38,362 nt of DNA, from NCBI GenBank assembly GCA_003574845.1, contig NDHY01000003.1, positions 64,646 to 103,007 of the forward strand. Reading direction: 5' to 3'. The DNA is from a candidate division NPL-UPA2 bacterium Unc8. GTDB taxonomy: Bacteria > NPL-UPA2. The translations under genes and the position numbers were made by a program. The notes under the pieces are model-generated. The model made no database searches and was not told the DNA's origin. It saw nothing but the letters and a program-made list of their open reading frames with translations. This document shows, in pieces, positions 8,556 through 15,262 of the stretch; position 1 is the stretch's first letter; each line of letters starts with the position of its first letter.

Positions 8556-9326
8556 ATGAAGGTGCAAAAAGCTCCCTTTTCTGTAGCAATTATTACCAAA
8601 AATGAAGAAAAAAGGCTGCCTGATTGCCTCAAAAGTGTCTCTTTTGCCGATGATATTGTAGTTCTTGATTCAGAGAGCACAGACCGAACAGTGGAAATAG
8701 CAAAAGAATTTGGCTGCCGTGTATTTGTTGAAGAATGGAAAGGTGATGGCCCTCAGAAAAATAGTGCAGTTGCTAAATGCAGGTATGAATGGGTGTTTGT
8801 TATTGATGCCGATGAAAGGATACCGAAGGAGACAAAAAATGAAATTATAAAAATAGTTAACTATTCCCATAGCGCTGACGCCTATAGCTTCCCCAGAAAA
8901 AATTTATTTCACGGCAAGTGGATAAAGCACTCTGATTGGTGGCCAGATTATAAAGTAAGGCTATTTAAGAAAAATGCGGGACAGTTTCACTTTCTGACAC
9001 ATGAGGCGTGGTTGACAAAAGGCACTGTGAAGAAAGTAACTACTCCAATAGAACACTTTAGCTTTTCTAACTATTCCGATATGTTTAATGTCTTGAACGA
9101 AAGAACGACAATTATGGCTAAGGAACTCTTTGATGCTGGTAAAAAAGCAACTTCATTTACTCCTTTTCTTCATGGAGCCGGTATGTTTTTAAGAGCATAT
9201 ATTCTAAAGCTCGGTTTTCTCAACGGACTTGATGGTTTTATGATAGCAGCAACCGGAGCAGGTGGTTCATTTTTAAAATATGCAAAACTGCTTGAGTTGC
9301 AATGGAGGAGAGAGAGTACACAATGA
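8556..9326 (+). CDS. WaaE/KdtX-like family 2 glycosyltransferase (LPS core)
   Basis: GT2 enzyme, 256 aa, closely resembling the WaaE/KdtX group that adds beta-glucose to core heptose. The N-terminus reads VAIITKNEEKRLPDCL. VVLDSESTDRTVEIA and the DADERIP donor motif follow, then HGKWIKHSDWWPDYKVRLF and a conserved HE in FLTHEAW. The C-terminal helices are typical of the group. It starts one base after the preceding stop codon and ends in an ATGA overlap with the next methyltransferase. Glucosyl transfer to heptose I is the likeliest role, inferred from family membership. Confidence 0.85.
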   Translation: MKVQKAPFSVAIITKNEEKRLPDCLKSVSFADDIVVLDSESTDRTVEIAKEFGCRVFVEEWKGDGPQKNSAVAKCRYEWVFVIDADERIPKETKNEIIKIVNYSHSADAYSFPRKNLFHGKWIKHSDWWPDYKVRLFKKNAGQFHFLTHEAWLTKGTVKKVTTPIEHFSFSNYSDMFNVLNERTTIMAKELFDAGKKATSFTPFLHGAGMFLRAYILKLGFLNGLDGFMIAATGAGGSFLKYAKLLELQWRRESTQ

Positions 9327-10126
9327 CAGTTCTCCCTGAGAATGTTAATAATCTTATAAAAAAGATTGCTGAGGACTCAAAAGACATAGATGGTAATCTC
9401 ACCGGGAGAGAAGCAAGATTCCTCGCTCTCCTCGCCTTTTTCCCGACAGCTGACGGAGAAATATTAGAGATAGGAAGCTTTAAAGGTAAATCAACTATTG
9501 TACTGGCTAAAGGAGCCCAGCTCTCAAACAAACCTTGCATTATATCAGTTGACCCTCTGACTTCTCCATCACCAACAGACCCCGACTTGAAAAATGAAGG
9601 GACGTGCGGACAGCACTTCCATGCAAATTTAAGAGAAGCAGGTGTTGAAAATATGGTTGAATTTCACCAGAAGTATTCTTATGAACTTGCCAAAGGATGG
9701 AGCAGAAAAATCAGGCTTCTCTGGATAGATGGAGACCACCGATATAAAGGAACAAAATTAGACTTTGATTTATTTTCCAGGCATCTTTCTGACAGAGCCA
9801 TAATTGCATTTCACGATGTCCTTGCCCCCTTTTCCGGTCCCGTCAGGGTTTTTGTTGAAGATGTTCTTCTTTCGGATAAATTTGGCCCGGCCGGTCTTTG
9901 GGGAAGTATAGGGTGGGCACAATATATTGCTGATGGGAAAATCGCTTTAGGATTCAGACAAAAAAAATCAAAGTTACATTTACAACTGGCAAAGCTAATC
10001 CCTTTTTCAATTTTTGACGCGGGCAATAAAATGAGAGGGATAAAAAAATTGCAATATGAATTTTACCGTTCCAGAGTTCCTCACAAGGAAATTTCTCCCT
10101 CGGAATGGATAGGAGAACTTAAATGA
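9323..10126 (+). CDS. Class I SAM-dependent methyltransferase (Methyltransf_24-like)
   Basis: About 267 aa from the ATG at 9323, which overlaps the previous stop as ATGA and lies about 8 bp after a purine-rich GGAGGAGAGAG. The ATG at 9302 would place that ribosome-binding site inside the gene. Motifs are ILEIGSFKGKST (SAM binding), LLWIDGDHRYKGT and AFHDVL, typical of Methyltransf_24 enzymes found in sugar and antibiotic clusters. It probably modifies an LPS sugar. The substrate is unknown. It overlaps the aminotransferase start by 4 bp. Confidence 0.82.
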   Translation: MTVLPENVNNLIKKIAEDSKDIDGNLTGREARFLALLAFFPTADGEILEIGSFKGKSTIVLAKGAQLSNKPCIISVDPLTSPSPTDPDLKNEGTCGQHFHANLREAGVENMVEFHQKYSYELAKGWSRKIRLLWIDGDHRYKGTKLDFDLFSRHLSDRAIIAFHDVLAPFSGPVRVFVEDVLLSDKFGPAGLWGSIGWAQYIADGKIALGFRQKKSKLHLQLAKLIPFSIFDAGNKMRGIKKLQYEFYRSRVPHKEISPSEWIGELK

Positions 10127-11256
10127 TGATGAAGATACCCTTACTTGACCTGAGAGCGCAATATGCGGTGATTAAAGATGAGATAATGCTTGCTGTTGAA
10201 GAGGTATTGGAAGCCCAATATTTTATTCTTGGTCCCAAAGTAATGAAAATAGAAGAGGAAATAGCCCACTACTGTAATGCCAGATATGCAATTGGGCTAT
10301 CTTCCGGCACCGATGCTCTCCTTGCAAGCCTGATGGCTATTAATATTGAACCGGGCGATGCCATTATTACTACTCCTTACTCTTTTTTTGCCACTGTAGA
10401 AGTAATTATCAGATTAGGAGCAACACCGATATTTGTGGACATTGACCCCCTAACCTATAATCTAAGTACGGACAAACTGAAAGAGCTTTTTGAGAAAGGA
10501 GAGAAGAAACCCAGGGCAATAATTCCGGTTCATCTTTACGGTCAGTGCGCCGAGATGAATGACATAATGACGCTCGCCAGAGAACAAAAAATAAAGGTTA
10601 TTGAAGATGCTGCCCAGGCAATAGGGGCAAAGTACAGAGAAAATTTTGCCGGCGCAATAGGAGATATGGGTTGTTTTTCTTTCTTCCCAAGTAAAAACCT
10701 GGGCGGATATGGCGATGGAGGCATGGTGATAACTAATAGCCCTGATTTAGCGAAAAAACTGAAATCTCTGCGAGTTCACGGTGTTGGTGATGCACATCAC
10801 TACCATATGATTGGAGGAAACTTTCGCCTTGACGCCCTTCAAGCTGCTGTTCTATCCGTTAAGCTAAAGTATCTGGACAACTGGACGGAAAAACGGAGGC
10901 ACAATGCCAATACTTACAACAGCCTCTTTAAAGAATACGGGCTTTGTTCTATTCAGACGCCACACTCTCTCCCTGAAAATTTTCATGTGTATAACCAATA
11001 TGTTATCAGAGCTTCAAACCGCGATAAACTGCAAGAATCGCTCAAAGCAGAAGGAGTAAACACAGCGGTATATTACCCAATTCCGCTTCACCTCCAGCCC
11101 TGCTTCTCTTGTCTCGGCTACAAGAAAGGAGATTTCCCGGAAGCTGAAAAGGCATCAAGAGAAACCCTCGCTCTCCCTATTTATCCAGAGCTTACCTTAA
11201 AGCAGCAAGAATACATAGTAAGAAAAATAGCAATGATAAAGGAAAGAAGGCTGTAG
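10123..11256 (+). CDS. DegT/DnrJ/EryC1 sugar aminotransferase (candidate Kdo 8-transaminase)
   Basis: PLP-dependent nucleotide-sugar-type aminotransferase, 377 aa. It begins IPLLDLRAQY and has the substrate loop SSGTDALLASL, the cofactor-binding IEDAAQAIGA and the Schiff-base lysine in FFPSKNLGGYGDGG. The C-terminal domain contains YNQYVIR and YYPIPLHLQPCF. DegT enzymes usually aminate keto-sugars linked to UDP or dTDP. Here the next two genes are kdsB and an iron-type alcohol dehydrogenase. That combination recalls the Shewanella 8-amino-Kdo pathway, in which KdnB oxidises Kdo C8 and KdnA aminates it. The KdnA assignment is inference from context. The motifs are those of a general DegT protein. 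Confidence 0.88.
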   Translation: MMMKIPLLDLRAQYAVIKDEIMLAVEEVLEAQYFILGPKVMKIEEEIAHYCNARYAIGLSSGTDALLASLMAINIEPGDAIITTPYSFFATVEVIIRLGATPIFVDIDPLTYNLSTDKLKELFEKGEKKPRAIIPVHLYGQCAEMNDIMTLAREQKIKVIEDAAQAIGAKYRENFAGAIGDMGCFSFFPSKNLGGYGDGGMVITNSPDLAKKLKSLRVHGVGDAHHYHMIGGNFRLDALQAAVLSVKLKYLDNWTEKRRHNANTYNSLFKEYGLCSIQTPHSLPENFHVYNQYVIRASNRDKLQESLKAEGVNTAVYYPIPLHLQPCFSCLGYKKGDFPEAEKASRETLALPIYPELTLKQQEYIVRKIAMIKERRL

Positions 11257-11295
11257 AGGGAGGGTTGAATTTGATGAGTAAAATAGGTAAAGATA

Positions 11296-12033
11296 ATGGA
11301 AAAGATTGGAATTATTCCTGCCAGGTATAACTCAAGAAGACTTCCGGGAAAACCTCTTCTTGATATTTGCGGAAAAACGATTATAGAGAGAGTATACCGG
11401 CAGGCAGAAGCAGCAAAAGTTTTGGACAGGATAATCGTCGCTACAGACGATGAGCGGATTATGAGAGAAGTCAGGAGATTCGGCGGAGAAGTTCTCCTTG
11501 TGCGAGGACAATTCAGCTCAGGAAGTGACCGTGTAGCCGCAACTGCTGCCAGGCTAAGGCTTCCCAACTCGGCAATTATCGTCAATATTCAGTGCGATGC
11601 TCCCCTACTCCCTCCCGCGATGATTAAGGCACTTCTGAAGCCGCTCCTCAAAAACCATTCAATTCCCGTAAGTGCGCTCTATGCCAAAATAAAAGATGAG
11701 AAAGAGCTAATGAAAACTGACATTGTCAAAGTTGTCGTTGACTGCAATGAATTTGCTCTCTTTTTCTCACGCCTTCCCATTCCATATTTTAGAGACCAGA
11801 AACGAATAAATCATTACAAGCATATCGGCCCTTACGCCTATTGCAAATTATTCTTGCACAAGTTAGCAAAAATGCCTCCAACGCCGCTTGAGAAGGCAGA
11901 AAAATTAGAGCAGCTTCGAATACTGGAAAATGGCTACCGGATTAAAATGGTAAAAACGAGACAGGGCTGTCCGGAAGTAGATACACCGGAAGATATAAGA
12001 GAGGTAAGAAAACTGTGTTCGCATTCAGAATAG
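11296..12033 (+). CDS. kdsB: CMP-Kdo (or CMP-8-amino-Kdo) synthetase
   Basis: 3-deoxy-manno-octulosonate cytidylyltransferase, 245 aa. It activates Kdo (or Kdo8N) with CTP for transfer to lipid A. The signature IIPARYNSRRLPGKPL (about 5-20), ATDDERI, SGSDRVAAT, NIQCDAPLL and YKHIGPYAY match KdsB. The start lies 39 bp after the aminotransferase gene and its 3' end overlaps the dehydrogenase by 19 bp. The sequence cannot tell whether the substrate is Kdo or its 8-amino derivative. Confidence 0.93.
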   Translation: MEKIGIIPARYNSRRLPGKPLLDICGKTIIERVYRQAEAAKVLDRIIVATDDERIMREVRRFGGEVLLVRGQFSSGSDRVAATAARLRLPNSAIIVNIQCDAPLLPPAMIKALLKPLLKNHSIPVSALYAKIKDEKELMKTDIVKVVVDCNEFALFFSRLPIPYFRDQKRINHYKHIGPYAYCKLFLHKLAKMPPTPLEKAEKLEQLRILENGYRIKMVKTRQGCPEVDTPEDIREVRKLCSHSE

Positions 12034-13160
12034 TTCCTGAGATAATTTTTGGCTGCGGAGTTGCTGATAGAATTGGTACCGAGGTAAAGAAAATTGGAGC
12101 AAAGAAAGTTCTTATAGTGAGCGATGCAGGAATAGGAAATGCCGGATTGATAAGTAAGGTAGAGAAATTCTTACATCAAGAAGGAATAAGCAATGAAACT
12201 TTCACTGATGTCCCTCCAGAGCCATGGGTAGATGTGGCGGATGAGGCAGGAAGCCTCGCACGAGAATGCGACCTCGTTCTTGGATTGGGAGGAGGCAGCG
12301 TTATGGATATAGCCAAAGCCGCCGCAGTGCTTGCTAAAAATGAAGGTAAGGCAAGTGATTATCAGGGAATGAACAAAGTCCATGCGCCAGGGCTGCCCAA
12401 AATAATGATGCCCACCACTGCAGGAACAGGGAGCGAAGTTACTTTTACTTCCGTACTCTCAAATAGACCGGTTGGAAAAGGAGGAATTAATAGTCCGTAT
12501 CTATTTCCCGAGATGGCACTGCTTGACCCGCTTCTGACACTTTCTATGCCTCCTGCGATAACCGCAGCGACCGGAATGGACGCCTTAACCCATGCCATTG
12601 AAGCCTACACTTCACAACAAGCGAATCCAATGACTGATATTTTTGCCCTGAAAGCAATAGAATTAATTTCAAAGAATCTACCTATTGCCTTTAATGATGG
12701 GGGCAATCTTACGGCAAGAGAAAACATGCTTATGGGAAGCCTTTTAGGCGGCATTGCCATCGCAAATGCAGGTGTGGGAGCAACCCATGCCCTTGCTTAC
12801 CCGTTAGGAGGATTTTACAGGGTTCCACATGGAATTAGCAACGCTCTCCTGCTGCCATACATTATGGAATTTAACTACAAATCCGCGGAGAAAAAATTTG
12901 CCCAAATCGGGAAAGTAATGGGAGGAAATTCCGACAATCTCTCACAGGAGAATGCAGCGCTGATGGCAATTACGGCAGTTCGCAAGCTTTTGCACAATGT
13001 TCAGATACCAGCTAAAATAAAAAAAATAGGTGTAGAGATAAAAAAGTACTCGCTGGAAGAAATGGCTGCAGCAGCTATGGGAGTAAGCCGCCCGTTAGAG
13101 AATAATCCAAGAAAATTAACATCTGAAGATGCAATTAAAATATACAAACAAGCTTATTAA
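12015..13160 (+). CDS. Iron-containing alcohol dehydrogenase (candidate Kdo 8-oxidase, KdnB-like)
   Basis: Type III (Fe-dependent) alcohol dehydrogenase, 381 aa, GTG start overlapping kdsB by 19 bp. The NAD(P)-binding GGGSVMDIAKA and TTAGTGSEVT are present. Metal-ligand residues lie in MDALTHAIEAYTS (His), GATHALAYPLGG (His) and FYRVPHGISNALLLP (His). General family members reduce or oxidise short alcohols. Directly behind kdsB and a sugar aminotransferase, oxidation of C8 of Kdo to the aldehyde is an attractive specific role, as for KdnB of Shewanella. This is inference, and a fermentation-type dehydrogenase remains possible. No T-tract terminator is seen after it. Confidence 0.88.
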   Translation: MFAFRIVPEIIFGCGVADRIGTEVKKIGAKKVLIVSDAGIGNAGLISKVEKFLHQEGISNETFTDVPPEPWVDVADEAGSLARECDLVLGLGGGSVMDIAKAAAVLAKNEGKASDYQGMNKVHAPGLPKIMMPTTAGTGSEVTFTSVLSNRPVGKGGINSPYLFPEMALLDPLLTLSMPPAITAATGMDALTHAIEAYTSQQANPMTDIFALKAIELISKNLPIAFNDGGNLTARENMLMGSLLGGIAIANAGVGATHALAYPLGGFYRVPHGISNALLLPYIMEFNYKSAEKKFAQIGKVMGGNSDNLSQENAALMAITAVRKLLHNVQIPAKIKKIGVEIKKYSLEEMAAAAMGVSRPLENNPRKLTSEDAIKIYKQAY

Positions 13161-13208
13161 TGTTATCATAGTCTACAGGGATCGGTTTCCAGGGCTCAGG
13201 GAAAATCC

Positions 13209-13243
13209 GTGACAACTGACAACTGATAACTAGCAACTGAAAT
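13209..13243 (+). repeat. Heptamer array between the dehydrogenase gene and rpmH
   Basis: Five 7-bp units (GTGACAA, CTGACAA, CTGATAA, CTAGCAA, CTGAAAT) lie between the dehydrogenase stop and the rpmH ribosome-binding site. The preceding 13161-13208 can form a weak hairpin (TTTCC/GGAAA) but lacks a T-tract. Confidence 0.7.
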
Positions 13244-13257
13244 ACTACGGAGGAAAA

Positions 13258-13401
13258 ATGCCAAAAAGAACATATCAGCCATCTAATACAAAAAGAAATC
13301 GCTCCATCGGTTTCTTGGTGCGAATGCGAACGAGGTCAGGAAGGAAAATCATCAAAAGGCAGCGGCAAAAGGGACGGTGGGAACTTACAATGTTATTATA
13401 A
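13258..13401 (+). CDS. rpmH: 50S ribosomal protein L34
   Basis: A 47-aa basic protein beginning [19 protein letters not shown] and continuing with [12 protein letters not shown] and RRQKGR-like basic residues near the end. This is the unmistakable L34 pattern (family length 44-47). A good Shine-Dalgarno GGAGG (13249-13253) precedes the ATG. L34 binds 23S rRNA in the large subunit. Oddly, neither rnpA, yidC nor dnaA is adjacent. The gene stands alone between the LPS operon and convergent purF, bordered by heptamer arrays on both sides. Confidence 0.95.
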   Translation: MPKRTYQPSNTKRNRSIGFLVRMRTRSGRKIIKRQRQKGRWELTMLL

Positions 13402-13479
13402 GCCAGAATTCAGGAGTCAGAATTCAGAATAAAATAATCAACTCCTGACTACTGGGTTCTGGATTCTGGCTTTAGGGTC
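13401..13479. repeat. Heptamer array forming imperfect inverted repeats between convergent rpmH and purF
   Basis: Units such as AGCCAGA, ATTCAGG and AGTCAGA on the left are followed by ACTCCTG, ACTACTG and GGTTCTG on the right. The two halves are partly complementary: AGCCAGAAT (13401-13409) pairs with ATTCTGGCT (13463-13471), and TCAGGAGT (13410-13417) with ACTCCTGA (13441-13448). Between two convergent genes this could act as a bidirectional terminator, but there is no clean T-tract. The first base is the last base of the rpmH stop codon. Confidence 0.65.
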
Positions 13480-13485
13480 TGTGCC

Positions 13486-14889
13486 TTACTCTTCCAATCT
13501 ATGCTTTGCTATCTCTTCATTAGGTTTGAGCGGATAATCAGCATTAAAGCAGGCAGTGCAAAATTCTTTACTATCAACAGGCATTGCCTGTAATAATCCA
13601 TCAAGACTGAGGTACTCTAAGCTATCTACCCCGAGATGCTGGCGAATCTCCTCTATTTCGCGAGAGGAGGCTATCAGCTCCCCTTTTGCTTGAAAATCTA
13701 TACCGTAGTAACACGGGAAACGGTGGGGAGGACAACTTATCCGCAGGTGCACTTCCCGCGCCCCGGCCCGCCGCAGGGTATTCATTCGCGTGCGGCCGGT
13801 CGTTCCTCTAACAATAGAGTCATCAATAACGACTACTTTTTTCCCACGAAAGAGACTTTTTATTGGACTAAGCTTTACGCGCACCTGAAAATCTCTGATT
13901 GACTGTGTCGGCTGAATAAATGTACGACCAATATAATGATTTCTGACCATTCCCATCTCAAATGGAAGTCCGGATTCTTCGGCAAAACCAAGAGCAGCAT
14001 AGTTAGCGGCATCCGGGACCGGCACTACCAAATCCCCGTCAGCGGCCATCTCAAGAGCCATCTTTCGCCCTATCATCTTTCGGGTAAGACAAACATTTCC
14101 GCCAAATATATTACTATCAGGTCGGGCAAAATAGATATATTCAAAAATACAGAAGGAATGTTTCTTCTTTGGAAATGGTGTTAGTGAGTGCAGCCCATTT
14201 TTATCAATAAAGATTACTTCCCCCGGCTCTACATCCCGCAAATATTCTGCCCCTATCAAATCAAGAGCACAGGTTTCAGAGGCAATTATATGAGCATTGT
14301 CTATTTTCCCCAGGCAGAGAGGACGAAAACCATATGGGTCGCGGGCAGCAATGAGCATATCTCCTGCCAGAAAGACGAAGGAATAAGCACCCTTTAACTG
14401 AGAAATGGAGTGAACAATTTTTTCCGCAAAGTCCTTCTTTCGAGAGCGAGCGATGAGATGAATAATTATTTCACTATCCATTGTTGATTGAAAAACTGAG
14501 CCCAAAGATTCTAAATGATTTCGTAATTGGGTGGAGTTTACAAGATTACCATTATGAGCAACTGCCAATTGACCTCCGCCGGCATAATCAACGAGAAATG
14601 GCTGAATATTCCTCGCCGCAGAAGAGCCTGTGGTTGAATAACGAACATGTCCAATGCTAAGATGCCCTGGAAGTAATTTATCAAACCTCCCGCCAAATAC
14701 ATCGGCTACCAACCCCATGCCCAGATAAGACTTTGCTTTTTTACCGTTAGCAGCGACAATCCCGGCACTCTCCTCGCCACGGTGCTGTAAAGCGTAAAGT
14801 CCCAGGTAGGTCAATTCTGCAGCGGATTGATGCCCATAAATACCAAAAACCCCGCAAGCCTCTTTCGGTCTGTCATTTTCCATCATCAT
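13486..14889 (-). CDS. purF: Amidophosphoribosyltransferase
   Basis: First committed enzyme of purine synthesis, converting PRPP and glutamine to phosphoribosylamine, 467 aa. Cys12 (in ACGVFGIYG) would be the N-terminal nucleophile after removal of an 11-residue propeptide. The glutaminase domain contains LQHRGEESAG and GHVRYSTTG. The PRPP motif is VVVIDDSIVRGTTGR. Four cysteines in the positions used for the [4Fe-4S] cluster of the Bacillus-type enzyme are present: one in CIFEYIYFARPDS, one in SCPPHRFPCYYG, and Cys444 and Cys447 in FCTACF. The stop codon adjoins the repeat-like CTGTGCC. A promoter is predicted upstream. Confidence 0.96.
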   Translation of the reverse strand: MMMENDRPKEACGVFGIYGHQSAAELTYLGLYALQHRGEESAGIVAANGKKAKSYLGMGLVADVFGGRFDKLLPGHLSIGHVRYSTTGSSAARNIQPFLVDYAGGGQLAVAHNGNLVNSTQLRNHLESLGSVFQSTMDSEIIIHLIARSRKKDFAEKIVHSISQLKGAYSFVFLAGDMLIAARDPYGFRPLCLGKIDNAHIIASETCALDLIGAEYLRDVEPGEVIFIDKNGLHSLTPFPKKKHSFCIFEYIYFARPDSNIFGGNVCLTRKMIGRKMALEMAADGDLVVPVPDAANYAALGFAEESGLPFEMGMVRNHYIGRTFIQPTQSIRDFQVRVKLSPIKSLFRGKKVVVIDDSIVRGTTGRTRMNTLRRAGAREVHLRISCPPHRFPCYYGIDFQAKGELIASSREIEEIRQHLGVDSLEYLSLDGLLQAMPVDSKEFCTACFNADYPLKPNEEIAKHRLEE

Positions 14890-14897
14890 AAGCCCCT

Positions 14898-14926
14898 AGT
14901 ATATCACATGTAACTACTCAGGTAAA
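14898..14926 (-). promoter_or_regulatory. Putative promoter of purF
   Basis: On the minus strand TTTACC (14926-14921, 4/6) precedes TATACT (14903-14898, 5/6) with a 17-bp spacer, just upstream of the purF start at 14889. The implied leader would be very short. Inspection only. Confidence 0.4.
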
Positions 14927-14954
14927 TAGATTGAAACAATCATTGATAAGCATG

Positions 14955-14972
14955 CCCCGATGCAAATCGGGG
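14955..14972. repeat. REP-like hairpin with GCAA tetraloop
   Basis: CCCCGAT and ATCGGGG form a perfect 7-bp stem around the loop GCAA (GNRA type). It lies in the 373-bp gap between purF and the RND exporter gene. It is not followed by a T-tract and looks like a dispersed palindromic element rather than a terminator. Confidence 0.55.
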
Positions 14973-14988
14973 TCGCACCGCTACTCTG

Positions 14989-15231
14989 TTGGTAACTGGT
15001 CAATGGTCAATAGTAAATGGTCAATGGTCAATAGTCACCAATCACTAATCACTAATTTCCAATTTCCAATTTCCAATTTTCAATTTCTAATTTTCAATTA
15101 ATTTTCAATGACCTAATTTCTAATTTCTAATTTTGAATTTTGCATTGTAATTTTGACTTTTGAGTTTGTTTCGAGTTTCGAGCTTCGTATTTAGAGTTTA
15201 AGCTTCTTTGTGCCTTTGTGCCTTTGTGCCT
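14989..15231. repeat. Long drifting heptamer array (over 30 units) ending in octamers
   Basis: The 373-bp gap between purF and the RND gene contains no gene. Most of it is a continuous 7-bp-periodic array whose unit changes along its length. ATGGTCA and ATAGTCA units come first, then CTAATCA, then CCAATTT and CTAATTT. TTTTGAA-like and finally TTTCGAG-like units follow. It ends in three copies of an 8-bp CTTTGTGC unit at 15206-15231. A 35-bp segment (15129-15163) recurs exactly at 20365-20399. Confidence 0.8.
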
Positions 15232-15234
15232 GCT

Positions 15235-15257
15235 CAGATAGATAGCTTATCTATCTG
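15235..15257 (-). terminator. Perfect hairpin downstream of the RND exporter gene
   Basis: CAGATAGATA (15235-15244) and TATCTATCTG (15248-15257) form a 10-bp perfect stem with a 3-base loop, starting 5 bp after the exporter stop codon. On the transcribed minus strand no T-run follows, so it may protect the 3' end or pause polymerase rather than act as a classical terminator. Confidence 0.45.
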
Positions 15258-15262
15258 ATTTG

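Noticed and set aside
14989..15231. CRISPR array
   Set aside because: Units are only 7 bp, contiguous and drifting, with no spacers or cas genes.
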